Source: Campylobacter sp. RM6914
Lineage (GTDB): Bacteria > Campylobacterota > Campylobacteria > Campylobacterales > Campylobacteraceae
Direction of reading: 5' to 3'
Assembly (NCBI RefSeq): GCF_004803835.1
Contig: NZ_CP012545.1
Span: 1,426,001-1,490,000 of the forward strand
DNA: 64,000 nt
In this document: in pieces, positions 34,176 to 43,564 of the stretch
Position numbering within the stretch: the first letter of the stretch is position 1
Layout of the letters: each line of letters starts with the position of its first letter
The notes under the pieces: model-generated
Database searches by the model: none
What the model was told of the DNA's origin: nothing
The model's input: the letters and a program-made list of their open reading frames with translations, nothing else
Translations under genes and position numbers: made by a program

Positions 34176-36167
34176 TTAAACCTTAAACTGTGAAACCTTG
34201 CCGTCAAGCATTGCGCCCATATCTTGCAAATGTTTTGCCGCGGTACCTATTTCCTCTACGGCTCTTGCGTTTTCGCCTGAAAGGGCATTTGTTTTTGTGA
34301 TATTTTCTATCATTAAATTTATCTGCTTAGCGACCTCAGCGTAATTACATATAAAATTATCGGTAACTCCTATGGCGTATTGCATAGAATTTGCCATTTG
34401 AGTTATCTTCTCCTCTACATTTGCAGATAAATTTGCTATATTTTGAATATTTTTCGCATTTTCGTTCATTGCTTCACTTGATTGAGTGGTTGATTGCACT
34501 ATGATTTTTAGTGTTACATTTATCTCATTTAATGACTTTTGCGTCTTTTCGGCAAGCTTCCTAACCTCATCGGCAACTACGGCAAAACCACGTCCATGTT
34601 CACCGGCACGTGCGGCTTCTATAGCAGCGTTTAAGGCAAGCAAATTTGTCTGCTCAGCTATCTCTTCGATAACCGTTAGCACTTGCTTGATATTTTCGGT
34701 ATCCGTAACAAGTCTTGAAAGTTTATTGGCAAATTCGGTCTCCACCTCGACACTCTTTTGCACTTCCTCGTTTAGTCGTAGGATAGAGTTGTTTGCTTCG
34801 CTTATATATGAATTTGATTTAAAAAGCTCGGTCTTGCCGTTTTCACCATCTTTTACAGACTCTTTTAAATTTTGCTGTATTAACATCGCATCTTTGGTTG
34901 TGCTGTTTAGTAAGAGTGCACCGTTTTCTACACGGCTTCCCGTGCTTATCGCGCTACTTGAAAGCTCTTGTGAGGTAGATAAATTCTCGCTTGAGAGTCC
35001 TTTTATCTCAATTACCATAAGTCTGATTTTTTCTATAAATTTATTTACCTCTTTGCTTACGTTGGCGATCTCATCATCGCCTTTTATTGGCATTTTTCTT
35101 GTTAGATCACCATCTTTTGAGGCTAAATTTTGCATATTTTGCGCCATTTGATTGATAGGGTTTGATATGATTTGTCTTATTAGAAGCGAGCTCATAAGTA
35201 TCATTAGAACTATCATAGCAGCACTTGCTATATAAATATCCTTTTGCACCTCTTTTTGCGGAGTTAGATAATCGCTTGTAACCGCACTTCCTACAAGAAC
35301 CCACTCAAACGGCTCAAATCTCTCAAACGCCATTATCTTTTCTACACCCTTATCTTCTATATGCACAAGTCCGCTTTTATCTTTTAAAACCGTATCTAAA
35401 TCAAATGATGAATTTTCTCTTATGCTTTTGCCTTCACGAGTTGGGTCTATATCAAATTTTTGAGTTTTTAAATTTAATATAGAAAAATACCCGTTTTTAC
35501 CGAGCTTCATCTGGGAGATCGCACTCTTTAACGAGCTAAGTCCCTCCGTAAAATCATATCCGATAAATAAAATACCTATCAAATTTTTACTGTCATCAAG
35601 GATTGGCTCATAGATCGTCGTGTAATTTCTACCAAAAAGCATGGCCGTTCCTATATATCCTTGTTTTTGCATTATAGGCTCATAAGCCGGGTTCTGTTTT
35701 GTCAAAAATGTCCCAAGCGCCCTACTTCCGTCCTCTTTTTTAACCGAGGTAGAAATTCTCAAAAAATCATCTCCAACCTTTGCAAACACTGTAGCTACTG
35801 CGCCGGTGGCATTTGTGTATCTATCCATCATTGCAAAATTTAGATTTATTTTAGTGTCGCTTGCATAAAGAGTCGGCACTGCTTTACCATCCATAAACGA
35901 GATATTTTGGCTATCTATACTTATCTTTCCAAGGCTGTCTTTTAAAACATTAAATGAGATTTTTGCATTTTTTTCATTATCCTCTTTAAAAACCATAATA
36001 GCGTGCATCGCCATCGCTACGCTTTGCTCTATAGTCCTTTCGACATCCTTTTTTATCTCACTCTCCAAAGACGATCTTACTCGTAAATTAAAAACCATCA
36101 TAGAAATCATCAACAAAACAGCTAAAGCAACGGAAATTTTGCCCGCAAGACTTCTTAGATACCTCAT
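34176..36167 (-). CDS. Methyl-accepting chemotaxis protein with Cache sensor
   Basis: A 663-residue transmembrane chemoreceptor. Membrane helix 1 is about residues 10-28. A periplasmic Cache-type sensor region follows to about 305 (with [18 protein letters not shown] and GILFIGYDF), then helix 2 at about 309-331, a HAMP segment ([12 protein letters not shown]), and a long cytoplasmic coiled coil. The signalling tip is [20 protein letters not shown]. No CheB/CheR tether peptide ends the protein. It signals through CheA/CheW to the flagellar motor. The ligand cannot be read from the sequence. It is convergent with fabH and about 200 bp from ahpC. Confidence 0.92.
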   Translation of the reverse strand: MRYLRSLAGKISVALAVLLMISMMVFNLRVRSSLESEIKKDVERTIEQSVAMAMHAIMVFKEDNEKNAKISFNVLKDSLGKISIDSQNISFMDGKAVPTLYASDTKINLNFAMMDRYTNATGAVATVFAKVGDDFLRISTSVKKEDGSRALGTFLTKQNPAYEPIMQKQGYIGTAMLFGRNYTTIYEPILDDSKNLIGILFIGYDFTEGLSSLKSAISQMKLGKNGYFSILNLKTQKFDIDPTREGKSIRENSSFDLDTVLKDKSGLVHIEDKGVEKIMAFERFEPFEWVLVGSAVTSDYLTPQKEVQKDIYIASAAMIVLMILMSSLLIRQIISNPINQMAQNMQNLASKDGDLTRKMPIKGDDEIANVSKEVNKFIEKIRLMVIEIKGLSSENLSTSQELSSSAISTGSRVENGALLLNSTTKDAMLIQQNLKESVKDGENGKTELFKSNSYISEANNSILRLNEEVQKSVEVETEFANKLSRLVTDTENIKQVLTVIEEIAEQTNLLALNAAIEAARAGEHGRGFAVVADEVRKLAEKTQKSLNEINVTLKIIVQSTTQSSEAMNENAKNIQNIANLSANVEEKITQMANSMQYAIGVTDNFICNYAEVAKQINLMIENITKTNALSGENARAVEEIGTAAKHLQDMGAMLDGKVSQFKV

Positions 36168-36307
36168 TGCACCACCTCCTTATGTTTAAAATTTTTTGAA
36201 ATTTAATTGTACTTAATAACATTTATAACAAATTTCAAAAACAGAATTTAAGTATTTTCTTTAATTGTTTATTAAGTAAATAGACATATAAATTTATTTT
36301 TTACCAT

Positions 36308-36338
36308 TTAATGATTATTAATCTTTGAACGATATAAT
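36308..36338 (+). promoter_or_regulatory. ahpC promoter with possible PerR-type site
   Basis: TATAAT is at 36333-36338. An imperfect AT-rich inverted repeat (TTAAT...ATTAA, 36308-36321) lies just upstream, where a PerR/Fur-family repressor could act. In C. jejuni ahpC is PerR-regulated and perR is in this window. The operator call is weak because such AT-rich matches arise by chance. Confidence 0.35.
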
Positions 36339-36373
36339 TTCGCTATTAATAAAATTTATTATTAGGAGAAAAA

Positions 36374-36973
36374 ATGATAGTTACAAAAAAAGCACCTGAT
36401 TTTACAGCTGCGGCAGTTTTAGGAAATAATCAAATTGTAAATGATTTCAACCTATATAAAAATATCGGCGAAAAAGGCGCGGTAGTATTTTTCTATCCAA
36501 TGGACTTTACGTTTGTTTGCCCAAGCGAAATAATCGCATTTGATAAAAGATATGATGAGTTCAAAGCTCGCGGTATCGAAGTTATCGCAGTTTCAACAGA
36601 CAACCAATTCTCACACTTTGCATGGAAAGAAACTCCGGTAAACAAAGGCGGCATAGGTCAAGTTCGCTTCCCTATCGTTGCTGATACAAACCACGCTATT
36701 TCACGCGGTTTTGACGTATTGATAGAAGAAGCTGGCGTTGCTCTACGCGGTTCATTCTTGATAGACAAAGACGGTACAGTTCGCCACGCGGTAGTTAACG
36801 ATCTTCCACTTGGTAGAAACATCGATGAGATGGTAAGAATGGTTGATACAATGCTATTTACTAACGAGCACGGCGAAGTTTGTCCAGCAGGTTGGAACAA
36901 GGGCGACGCAGGTATGAAGCCTAGCACAGAAGGCGTTGCTAACTACCTTGGCTCAAATGCCGACAAACTATAA
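36374..36973 (+). CDS. ahpC: Alkyl hydroperoxide reductase AhpC (2-Cys peroxiredoxin)
   Basis: A 199-residue typical 2-Cys peroxiredoxin. The peroxidatic cysteine C49 is in FTFVCPSE and the resolving cysteine C170 in GEVCPAGW. It also has the GGIGQVRFP (GGLG-like) segment, and the YL near the C-terminus that marks overoxidation-sensitive forms. It reduces hydrogen peroxide and organic hydroperoxides using thioredoxin in Campylobacterota, where AhpF is usually missing, as here. TTAGGAG precedes the ATG. A hairpin follows the gene, so it is monocistronic. Confidence 0.95.
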   Translation: MIVTKKAPDFTAAAVLGNNQIVNDFNLYKNIGEKGAVVFFYPMDFTFVCPSEIIAFDKRYDEFKARGIEVIAVSTDNQFSHFAWKETPVNKGGIGQVRFPIVADTNHAISRGFDVLIEEAGVALRGSFLIDKDGTVRHAVVNDLPLGRNIDEMVRMVDTMLFTNEHGEVCPAGWNKGDAGMKPSTEGVANYLGSNADKL

Positions 36974-36982
36974 AATTTAAAC

Positions 36983-37004
36983 AAAGAGGTCACTTGACCT
37001 CTTT
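36983..37004 (+). terminator. Terminator after ahpC
   Basis: A perfect 10-bp stem AAAGAGGTCA/TGACCTCTTT with a 2-nt loop, starting 10 bp after the ahpC stop codon. The T-run is short. Confidence 0.7.
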
Positions 37005-37066
37005 AACACTTTCTTCAACTAAAATTATAAATTTTTAATTTTGCAAAAAAACAAACCCCGATATGA

Positions 37067-37072
37067 TATAAT
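37067..37072 (+). promoter_or_regulatory. -10 element of the PilZ-protein operon
   Basis: TATAAT lies 31 bp upstream of the ATG at 37103, with GGAGA at about 37093-37097 as ribosome site. Confidence 0.55.
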
Positions 37073-37102
37073 CCATCATTAAATTTAACCACGGAGAATC
37101 AC

Positions 37103-38197
37103 ATGGAGTTTAAAGGAAGGCAAGAGCTTGTGATTGCTTGTGAAGAGAGCATTTTAACACTCAAAAACCACTTCATACATACTAGTATAGAATTTTGCAA
37201 ACACGAAAACATCTTTATATCACGAGAGAGAAAGCAGGCGATATTTGAGGATATCTTTGACTCGCTTTTGCTTCTACGCCCGGATGCAAACAAGCTTTAT
37301 GACGAACTTAGCGAGATAATCAAAGATGAAAAAATACGAGAAAACTACATAAATTTCTCTATGTTAGGTCTTGTTTTAAATTTCAATAAACTACCAAATG
37401 TCCAAAACTACGTAGGCTTTTTTGTAAACGCCATCGAGCGAATGAAACAAACCCTTAGCAAGCTAAGCACAACAAAAGAGCTAACATATGATGTTCCAAA
37501 TTTAAACACAAGTTCTTTCTTTTTTGAAAATACCATAGACACACTTTCTCGCATGAAAAATGCAAACAAAAAACCGGAATTTCTAAATTTATATGACGGT
37601 GTTAATATCAAAAACGAGGCCGAAATTTTAAAAGTTCACGAAGATAGCGTTGTTTTTGGCATGGATGTCATGCAAATTCTGGCCATGAAACAAGAAGGAA
37701 GCGGATTTATATTGCCAAATGAATTTTTCCCACAACACATAAAAGCTGACATCGTTGATTTTAGCACTATAAATAAAACGGTAACACTGGCAAATTTTAC
37801 CCGCATATCAAAGATGAATGCAAACCTAAGAAAACATCAGCGCGTCCATCCAAATCGCTTTACAAAAGTCACACTCAAAAACCAAATTTCACAGCTTGAC
37901 GGAAATTTATATGATATTTCAGACGGCGGTCTTAGTGTCCTTAGCTCAAATATCGGCGATTTTAGGCAAGGTGATAGTTTGGAGGCAAATTTTGAGCTTT
38001 TAATGCCAAAAACAAACAAAATTTACAACGTATCGATAAAGCCGATCCTGATAACAGAGCTAGCTTATAAGGGTTGTATTCGCTATTGCTTACAAATACC
38101 ACAAGATCAAAGTAGCGACATAGTGCACGAATTTACAACCGCACGTGTAGAAGAGACGCTAGAGGAGCTAAAAGCCCATATGGATCTATATAAATAA
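37103..38197 (+). CDS. PilZ-domain protein (possible c-di-GMP effector)
   Basis: A 364-residue cytoplasmic protein. The C-terminal third (about residues 240-345) carries the two c-di-GMP binding motifs of PilZ: RKHQR (RxxxR) followed by DISDGGLS (D/NxSxxG). The N-terminal 230 residues are mostly helical and I do not recognise them. Both motifs are intact, so nucleotide binding is plausible although c-di-GMP signalling is sparse in Campylobacter. It is followed 8 bp later by the HerA-like ATPase, so the two are probably cotranscribed. Role could be motility or envelope control; this is inference. Confidence 0.75.
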   Translation: MEFKGRQELVIACEESILTLKNHFIHTSIEFCKHENIFISRERKQAIFEDIFDSLLLLRPDANKLYDELSEIIKDEKIRENYINFSMLGLVLNFNKLPNVQNYVGFFVNAIERMKQTLSKLSTTKELTYDVPNLNTSSFFFENTIDTLSRMKNANKKPEFLNLYDGVNIKNEAEILKVHEDSVVFGMDVMQILAMKQEGSGFILPNEFFPQHIKADIVDFSTINKTVTLANFTRISKMNANLRKHQRVHPNRFTKVTLKNQISQLDGNLYDISDGGLSVLSSNIGDFRQGDSLEANFELLMPKTNKIYNVSIKPILITELAYKGCIRYCLQIPQDQSSDIVHEFTTARVEETLEELKAHMDLYK

Positions 38198-38205
38198 GGC
38201 AAAAC

Positions 38206-40500
38206 ATGAAAAGCATACAAGAAAATTTAAAGCTATTTTATCTAGGTATTAAAGATAAAGAGCCATTTTTTTATAAAAACAAGGATTTAACCACTCATGC
38301 AGCCATTATCGGTATGACGGGAAGCGGTAAAACAGGTCTTGGCATAACACTTCTTGAAGAGGCTTGTATAGATAATATTCCTTCGATCATAATCGACCCA
38401 AAAGGCGATATGACAAACCTTGCTTTGACATTTGAAAATTTAACAAGCGATGACTTTGTCCCATATATCGACGAAAATGAAGCCGTAAACAAGGGCATAA
38501 GTATAAGTGAATCAGCAAGTCTTCAAGCTGAGAGTTGGCGTAAAGGCATAGAAAGCAGTTTTCAAGAAATTTCACGCGTAAAAACACTCAAAGAAAGTGC
38601 CGATATAACGATATACACGCCAAAAAGTAGTGCCGGAGTCGGCATAGCTTTACTTAGTGATTTTCATGCGCCAAAGATGGATGACGAAGAGAGCTTTAGT
38701 GCATATATAAACTCGCTAACGGCTTCGGTATTATCTTTGGTGGGTATCAAAGATGACGACATGAGCTCAAAAGAGCAACTACTCATCGCAAAGATATTTG
38801 AGAGTAAATTTAAAGAGGATAAAGATGTAACGATAGAAGACCTTATCGGCTTTATCGCCTCTCCTTCATTTAGCAAAATCGGCGTTTTTGACATAGAAAC
38901 ATTTTATCCAAGCGCCGAGCGCATGAAACTAGCAATGAAGATAAACGCACTTTTAGCAAGCCCAAGCTTTAAAGGCTGGAGCGAAGGCGTTCGTCTTGAT
39001 ATTTCAAAAATGCTCTTTGATGCAAACGGCAAAGCAAAATGCAACATCTTTACCATATCGCATTTAAGCGATGAAGAGCGAATGTTTTTTGTAACGCTTC
39101 TACTAAACGAAGTCATCGCCTGGATGCGCACGACAGAGGGCACAAGCTCACTTAGAGCCATACTTTATATGGATGAAATTTTCGGATTTTTCCCGCCAAA
39201 TTCCAATCCTCCGTCAAAAACACCTATGCTTACACTCTTAAAACAAGCCCGCGCCTTTGGTATAGGCTGTGTTTTAAGCACTCAAAACCCTGTCGATCTT
39301 GACTATAAAGGTTTATCAAATATCGGCACTTGGTTTATAGGGCGACTTCAAACAGCTCAAGACAAAGCGAGGGTGATCGACGGCCTAATAGGAATCTCAG
39401 GCTCGTCGCTTGATAAAAACGAGATAGGAAACACCATATCAAATTTAGCCAAAAGGCACTTTTTAGTTAAAAACATAAACGAAGACGGACTAAATATCAT
39501 CTCGACAAGATGGGCGCTAAGCTACCTAAAAGGTTCTTTATCACGCGATCAAATTTCAAATTTAATGAACGAGAAAAAGACAAATTTACAACATAAGATA
39601 AGTAAAAATTTAGCAAAAACAGGCGGAACAAAACCCGTCTTATCAAACGAGATAGAGCAAATTTTTGCTCTAAACGAAAACAAATTTCTCTCTCCTTGTC
39701 TATTTGCAAAGGCTAAAATTCGCTACTTTGACGCCAAAAAAGGTATCGAAACAACAAAAGACGTGAGCTATCTTTATGAACTCGATGAAACGCAAAATTC
39801 CATAAACTGGCTAGAGGCATCGGAAGATTTAGATATAAGTTTAACAAGCAAAAAAGACGATGCAAGCTTTAAGGAGCTGCCAAATTTCATCCAAAACGCT
39901 AAAAATTTCAAAAATTTCGAACGCGATTTTAAAGACTTTATGTTTAGAAACCGCAAGCTAGAGCTCTTTGAAGCCATGGGGATAAATTCAACCCCAGATG
40001 AAAGCAAAGAGGAGTTTTACGTAAGACTTAGCGATAAATGCAATGAAATTTTAGAGCAAAAAACCGCTGATCTAACACAAAAATTTCAAAAAGAGCAAGC
40101 AAGGCTCGGAGATGCTTTAAGCAAGGCAACCGCAAGGCTTGAAAAAGAGCAACGAGAGATGAATGCGAGCGGTCTTGAAGCGATAATTAACATAGGCTCA
40201 AGCCTACTTGGGGCATTTTTGGGAAGCTCAAGAGGTGTTACAAAAACCAGTGTCGGTAAGATCGCCACTAGTGTAAAAAGTGCAAACAAAGTCTTAAAAA
40301 ACAGAACCGACGTAAAACTTGGCGAAGAGAGTGTTGAGGCGATAAATGCTAAGATCGAGGAGTTGATCCAAAATTTCACGAACGAAGCCCAGGCACTAAA
40401 AGATAGCTATGATATAAAAAATATCACCCTAAACACCATCGCCCTTGCTCCTAAAAAAAGCGACATTTATGACGAGAAAATCGTTCTTTTGTGGAGATGA
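38206..40500 (+). CDS. HerA/FtsK-like P-loop ATPase (DUF853-type)
   Basis: A 764-residue AAA-type ATPase. Walker A is GMTGSGKTGL (about residue 36-45), the segment IIIDPKGDMTNLAL follows, and Walker B is ILYMDEIFGFFP near residue 325. The following KTPMLTLLKQARAFGIG and STQNPVDLDYK segments are typical of the HerA-helicase-like group (DUF853/COG0433). A charged coiled-coil stretch (about 610-660) and a Gly/Ser-rich hydrophobic patch follow. The family is suspected to act in DNA or protein translocation, but function is not established. It starts 8 bp after the PilZ gene. No NurA-type nuclease partner is adjacent. Confidence 0.75.
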   Translation: MKSIQENLKLFYLGIKDKEPFFYKNKDLTTHAAIIGMTGSGKTGLGITLLEEACIDNIPSIIIDPKGDMTNLALTFENLTSDDFVPYIDENEAVNKGISISESASLQAESWRKGIESSFQEISRVKTLKESADITIYTPKSSAGVGIALLSDFHAPKMDDEESFSAYINSLTASVLSLVGIKDDDMSSKEQLLIAKIFESKFKEDKDVTIEDLIGFIASPSFSKIGVFDIETFYPSAERMKLAMKINALLASPSFKGWSEGVRLDISKMLFDANGKAKCNIFTISHLSDEERMFFVTLLLNEVIAWMRTTEGTSSLRAILYMDEIFGFFPPNSNPPSKTPMLTLLKQARAFGIGCVLSTQNPVDLDYKGLSNIGTWFIGRLQTAQDKARVIDGLIGISGSSLDKNEIGNTISNLAKRHFLVKNINEDGLNIISTRWALSYLKGSLSRDQISNLMNEKKTNLQHKISKNLAKTGGTKPVLSNEIEQIFALNENKFLSPCLFAKAKIRYFDAKKGIETTKDVSYLYELDETQNSINWLEASEDLDISLTSKKDDASFKELPNFIQNAKNFKNFERDFKDFMFRNRKLELFEAMGINSTPDESKEEFYVRLSDKCNEILEQKTADLTQKFQKEQARLGDALSKATARLEKEQREMNASGLEAIINIGSSLLGAFLGSSRGVTKTSVGKIATSVKSANKVLKNRTDVKLGEESVEAINAKIEELIQNFTNEAQALKDSYDIKNITLNTIALAPKKSDIYDEKIVLLWR

Positions 40501-40564
40501 TTTATAAAATTATCAGCAAATTTTAATTATCATCTCGGTTTTTAAATTTAAACAAGGTTAAGAC

Positions 40565-41176
40565 ATGAATGAAAATTTAATAGCATATTTACTAGCATAC
40601 ATACTAGGCGGGATACCTTTTGGGCTCGTTTTTTGCAAACTTTTTTGCAACGTAAATATCACGCACTCTGGCAGTAAAAGTATAGGCGCTACAAATGTTT
40701 TACGCGTACTAAAAGAAAAAGAGCCAAAAAAAGCCAAAAAAATAGCCGTCTTAACCGTGGTTTTTGATGTTTTAAAAGGACTTTTACCATTAATCATCGC
40801 AAAAATGATCGGACTTAGCGAGCAAACTCTTTGGGCGATGGCAGTTTTATCAGTTATAGGACACTGTTTTTCACCGTTTTTAAAATTTGAAGGCGGCAAA
40901 GGCGTGGCAACGGGAGCCGGGGTGCTTGGGTTTTTTCTACATTTTGAGCTTTTAATAGCACTTGCGGTTTGGTTTATCATTGGAAAAATACTTAAAATAA
41001 GCTCTCTAGCATCACTTCTAGCACTTGTTGCACTTGTTATCTCAAGCTTTATTTTGCACCCAAATTTAGAGATAAACTCACATGCTCCGATATTAATTAT
41101 CGCCTTTATCGTGATCTATAAACACGCACCAAATATCAAACGCCTCATTTGCGGCGAAGAGAAAAAAGTGATATGA
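40565..41176 (+). CDS. plsY: Acyl-phosphate:glycerol-3-phosphate acyltransferase PlsY
   Basis: A 203-residue membrane enzyme that acylates glycerol 3-phosphate using acyl-phosphate made by PlsX. Five hydrophobic segments are visible. The three PlsY motifs are present: GGIPFGLVF, HSGSKSIGATNVLR, and GHCFSPFLKFEGGKGVATG. The C-terminus is short and cytoplasmic. It overlaps the downstream folB gene by ATGA, so they are coupled. Length is standard. Confidence 0.95.
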   Translation: MNENLIAYLLAYILGGIPFGLVFCKLFCNVNITHSGSKSIGATNVLRVLKEKEPKKAKKIAVLTVVFDVLKGLLPLIIAKMIGLSEQTLWAMAVLSVIGHCFSPFLKFEGGKGVATGAGVLGFFLHFELLIALAVWFIIGKILKISSLASLLALVALVISSFILHPNLEINSHAPILIIAFIVIYKHAPNIKRLICGEEKKVI

Positions 41177-41499
41177 CAACAAAAATCACGACTTTGATTA
41201 AGGATTATGAGTTTGAAACCATAATCGGCATGCTTGATTTTGAGCGAGTAAAGCCGCAAAAAATTCGCATAAATGCAAATTTTACAAGCGATGGTTTTAT
41301 CGACTATGTTGAGATCATAAATTTCATTGAAAATTTTTACAATGAGCATAAATTTCAAAGCGTAGAAGAGTCGGTTGAAAAAATTTCAATTGCTTTAAAG
41401 CAAAAATTCAGCAATTTAACAAGTCTAAATTTAGAAATTTTAAAGTTAGAAATTTTAAAAAATGCCCTTGTGGGCGCAAAAGTAGAAAGTATTTATTAA
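41173..41499 (+). CDS. folB: Dihydroneopterin aldolase-like protein FolB
   Basis: A 108-residue protein of the FolB/FolX tunnelling fold. The segment YEFETIIGMLDFERVKPQKIRINANF matches the N-terminus of dihydroneopterin aldolases (residues interrupted here by the usual GxxxxER core GMLDFER), and VEESVEKIS provides the conserved glutamate region. It would convert dihydroneopterin to the folate precursor. The start chosen is the ATG at 41173 overlapping the plsY stop (ATGA). A longer frame inside plsY is unlikely. The protein is shorter and more divergent than typical FolB, so confidence in the exact reaction is moderate. Confidence 0.78.
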   Translation: MTTKITTLIKDYEFETIIGMLDFERVKPQKIRINANFTSDGFIDYVEIINFIENFYNEHKFQSVEESVEKISIALKQKFSNLTSLNLEILKLEILKNALVGAKVESIY

Positions 41500-41539
41500 A
41501 AATTTATTAAAGTATCTTGAAAAATTGCTTAATTTATGA

Positions 41540-41545
41540 TACAAT
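41540..41545 (+). promoter_or_regulatory. -10 element of cosR
   Basis: TACAAT, in the context TATGATACAAT, is 30 bp upstream of the cosR ATG; CAAGGA at about 41564-41569 is the ribosome site. Confidence 0.5.
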
Positions 41546-41575
41546 CGCGCTTAAATTTTAAAACAAGGAATTAAA

Positions 41576-42247
41576 ATGAGAATTTTAATAGTTGAAGACG
41601 AGGTAACCCTAAACAAGACCATCGCGGAAGGTCTACAAGAGTTTGGTTACCAAACCGATAGCTCCGAAAATTTCAAAGATGCCGAGTATTATATCGGTAT
41701 TAGAAATTACGATCTAGTGCTAACAGACTGGATGCTACCAGATGGAGACGGCGTAGACTTAATAAATGTTATCAAACACAAGTCACCTCGCACTTCTGTT
41801 GTTGTTCTTTCGGCAAAAGATGACAAAGATAGCGAGATCAAAGCGCTTCGTGCCGGTGCTGATGACTACATAAGAAAGCCATTTGATTTTGATGTTTTGG
41901 TTGCTAGAATAGAAGCTAAACTTCGCTTTGGCGGAACAAATATCATTAAGATCGACGACCTTATCATTAACCCTGACGAAGAAAAGATAACGTACCTAGG
42001 ACGCGACATAGAGCTTAAAGGCAAACCTTTTGAGGTATTAACACATCTTGCTCGTCACTCTGATCAAATCGTAAGTAAAGAGCAACTTCTTGACGCTATC
42101 TGGGAAGAGCCTGAGCTAGTTACTCCAAACGTTATCGAAGTTGCGATCAACCAAATTCGCCAAAAAATGGACAAACCTTTAAATATCTCAACTATCGAAA
42201 CAGTAAGAAGACGCGGATATAGATTTTGCTTTCCCAAAAAAGCTTAA
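41576..42247 (+). CDS. cosR: OmpR-family response regulator, CosR/HsrA orthologue
   Basis: A 223-residue regulator. The receiver domain is residues 1-118; the winged-helix DNA-binding domain is 125-220, where the stretch from KGKPFEVLTHLARHS to RRRGYRFCFP closely matches the CosR/HP1043 sequence I remember. CosR is an essential regulator of oxidative-stress genes in C. jejuni. The C. jejuni and H. pylori proteins are atypical orphans lacking the phospho-acceptor Asp. This one has a canonical acidic pocket (E7, D8), D51 in LTDWMLPDGDG, S79 and K101. Its end overlaps a histidine kinase gene, so it looks like a phosphorylation-controlled two-component version. Confidence 0.88.
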   Translation: MRILIVEDEVTLNKTIAEGLQEFGYQTDSSENFKDAEYYIGIRNYDLVLTDWMLPDGDGVDLINVIKHKSPRTSVVVLSAKDDKDSEIKALRAGADDYIRKPFDFDVLVARIEAKLRFGGTNIIKIDDLIINPDEEKITYLGRDIELKGKPFEVLTHLARHSDQIVSKEQLLDAIWEEPELVTPNVIEVAINQIRQKMDKPLNISTIETVRRRGYRFCFPKKA

Positions 42248-43548
42248 GAACTAGATTTATATTACAACTGGCATCCGCATCGATGATGCTAGTTGTAATT
42301 ATCTCGGTAATACTCTACTACTACATCAAAGTAACTATTTTTGAAACTGCCGTTCAGGATCTAAATTTTGAAGCAAAAAGCATAGTTGAAAACAAAGAGA
42401 AATTTAATCCAAATAATCTAAAAAATTTTGACATTCAAATACCGCATAAAACGCTAAGTAATGTCCAAATCATACACACTAACACCAAAAAAAACCAAAA
42501 ACCTTACTACTCTATGCAAAAAGAGGAAACTCATGTTTTTATGACGTTAAACTACCCTTACGATAGCGATTCGTATATGATCCTTAAAAAAGATACAACT
42601 TTACAAAGTAAAATAGTAGATCAAATTCTAATCGATATCATGATGGTAAACGCAAGTGCGATACTGCTGGTGCTTTTTTATGCATTGTTGCTTTCAAGAA
42701 TGATGCTAGTACCGATAAAAATACTAACAACAAAACTAATCAATCTTGATGAAAAATTTTTAAAAGAGATAGATTTTAAGCATCTTCCGGAAGAATTCTG
42801 TCCGCTTGGAAACAGTATAAATAAACTCATAAATAGAATACAAACCTTTGTAAAATACCAAAAGGAGCTTTTCGTCGGTGTTGCACATGAACTAAAAACA
42901 CCACTGGCGGTCATGAAAACAAAAAACGAAGTTACTCTTTTAAAAGAGCGTGACAAAGAGCGTTATATGGAGGCGCTGGTATCAAACAACGAAGCCATAA
43001 AAACCATGAATTCCATGATAAGTTCTATCTTAGAGATCGGGCGACAAGAGGGCGCACAATTTGAAGAGCCTGTAAATGTTAATGTTATTAGTTTTTTAGA
43101 AAAGCTTGGAAACGGCTTTAAAATTTTAGCTCATCAAGAAAGCAAAGAAGTTATCTTAAATCTTGAGCCAAAAATTTTAAATATGAAAATTCAAACAACA
43201 TTACTAACTCATGTTATACAAAATTTCGTTCAAAATGCTATCAAATTTTCGCCAACCGGAGCAAAAATCACAATATCTTCAAAAGTCGCAAACTCAAATT
43301 TTATAATCGAAGTTACCGATGAAGGTGTCGGCATAGATGAAAGCAAGGATCTATTTGCTCCGTTTAAGAGATTTGGCGATAAGGGCGGAGCCGGACTTGG
43401 GTTATTTTTGGCAAAAGGTGCGGCTCAAGCACTGGGAGCTACAGTAAGTATCAAAAATAGAACCGATAGAAGTGGGGCTATTTCTACACTTATCGTGCCT
43501 ATACAAAATCACAGAATCAAACAAACTTCTATCGGTAAAAAAGTTTAA
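42226..43548 (+). CDS. Sensor histidine kinase paired with the CosR-like regulator
   Basis: A 440-residue membrane sensor kinase. Helix 1 is about residues 13-34, a small extracytoplasmic domain spans 35-135, and helix 2 is about 136-158. The HisKA domain has H221 in GVAHELKTPLAVMK. The ATP-binding domain has the N box QNFVQNAIKFSP, the G1 box DEGVGIDES, and the G2 box GGAGLGLFLAKG. All catalytic boxes are intact. The start is a TTG at 42226 that overlaps cosR by 22 bp; the next ATG would cut into helix 1. Overlap implies a coupled operon and a cognate pair. The signal sensed is unknown. Confidence 0.88.
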   Translation: MLSQKSLRTRFILQLASASMMLVVIISVILYYYIKVTIFETAVQDLNFEAKSIVENKEKFNPNNLKNFDIQIPHKTLSNVQIIHTNTKKNQKPYYSMQKEETHVFMTLNYPYDSDSYMILKKDTTLQSKIVDQILIDIMMVNASAILLVLFYALLLSRMMLVPIKILTTKLINLDEKFLKEIDFKHLPEEFCPLGNSINKLINRIQTFVKYQKELFVGVAHELKTPLAVMKTKNEVTLLKERDKERYMEALVSNNEAIKTMNSMISSILEIGRQEGAQFEEPVNVNVISFLEKLGNGFKILAHQESKEVILNLEPKILNMKIQTTLLTHVIQNFVQNAIKFSPTGAKITISSKVANSNFIIEVTDEGVGIDESKDLFAPFKRFGDKGGAGLGLFLAKGAAQALGATVSIKNRTDRSGAISTLIVPIQNHRIKQTSIGKKV

Positions 43549-43564
43549 AACAAGGCAAAGCAAA

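Noticed and set aside
34486-35151. A 221-codon plus-strand ORF opposite the chemoreceptor
   Set aside because: Low-complexity Ser/Phe/Leu product expected from antisense of a coiled-coil gene; no start signals.
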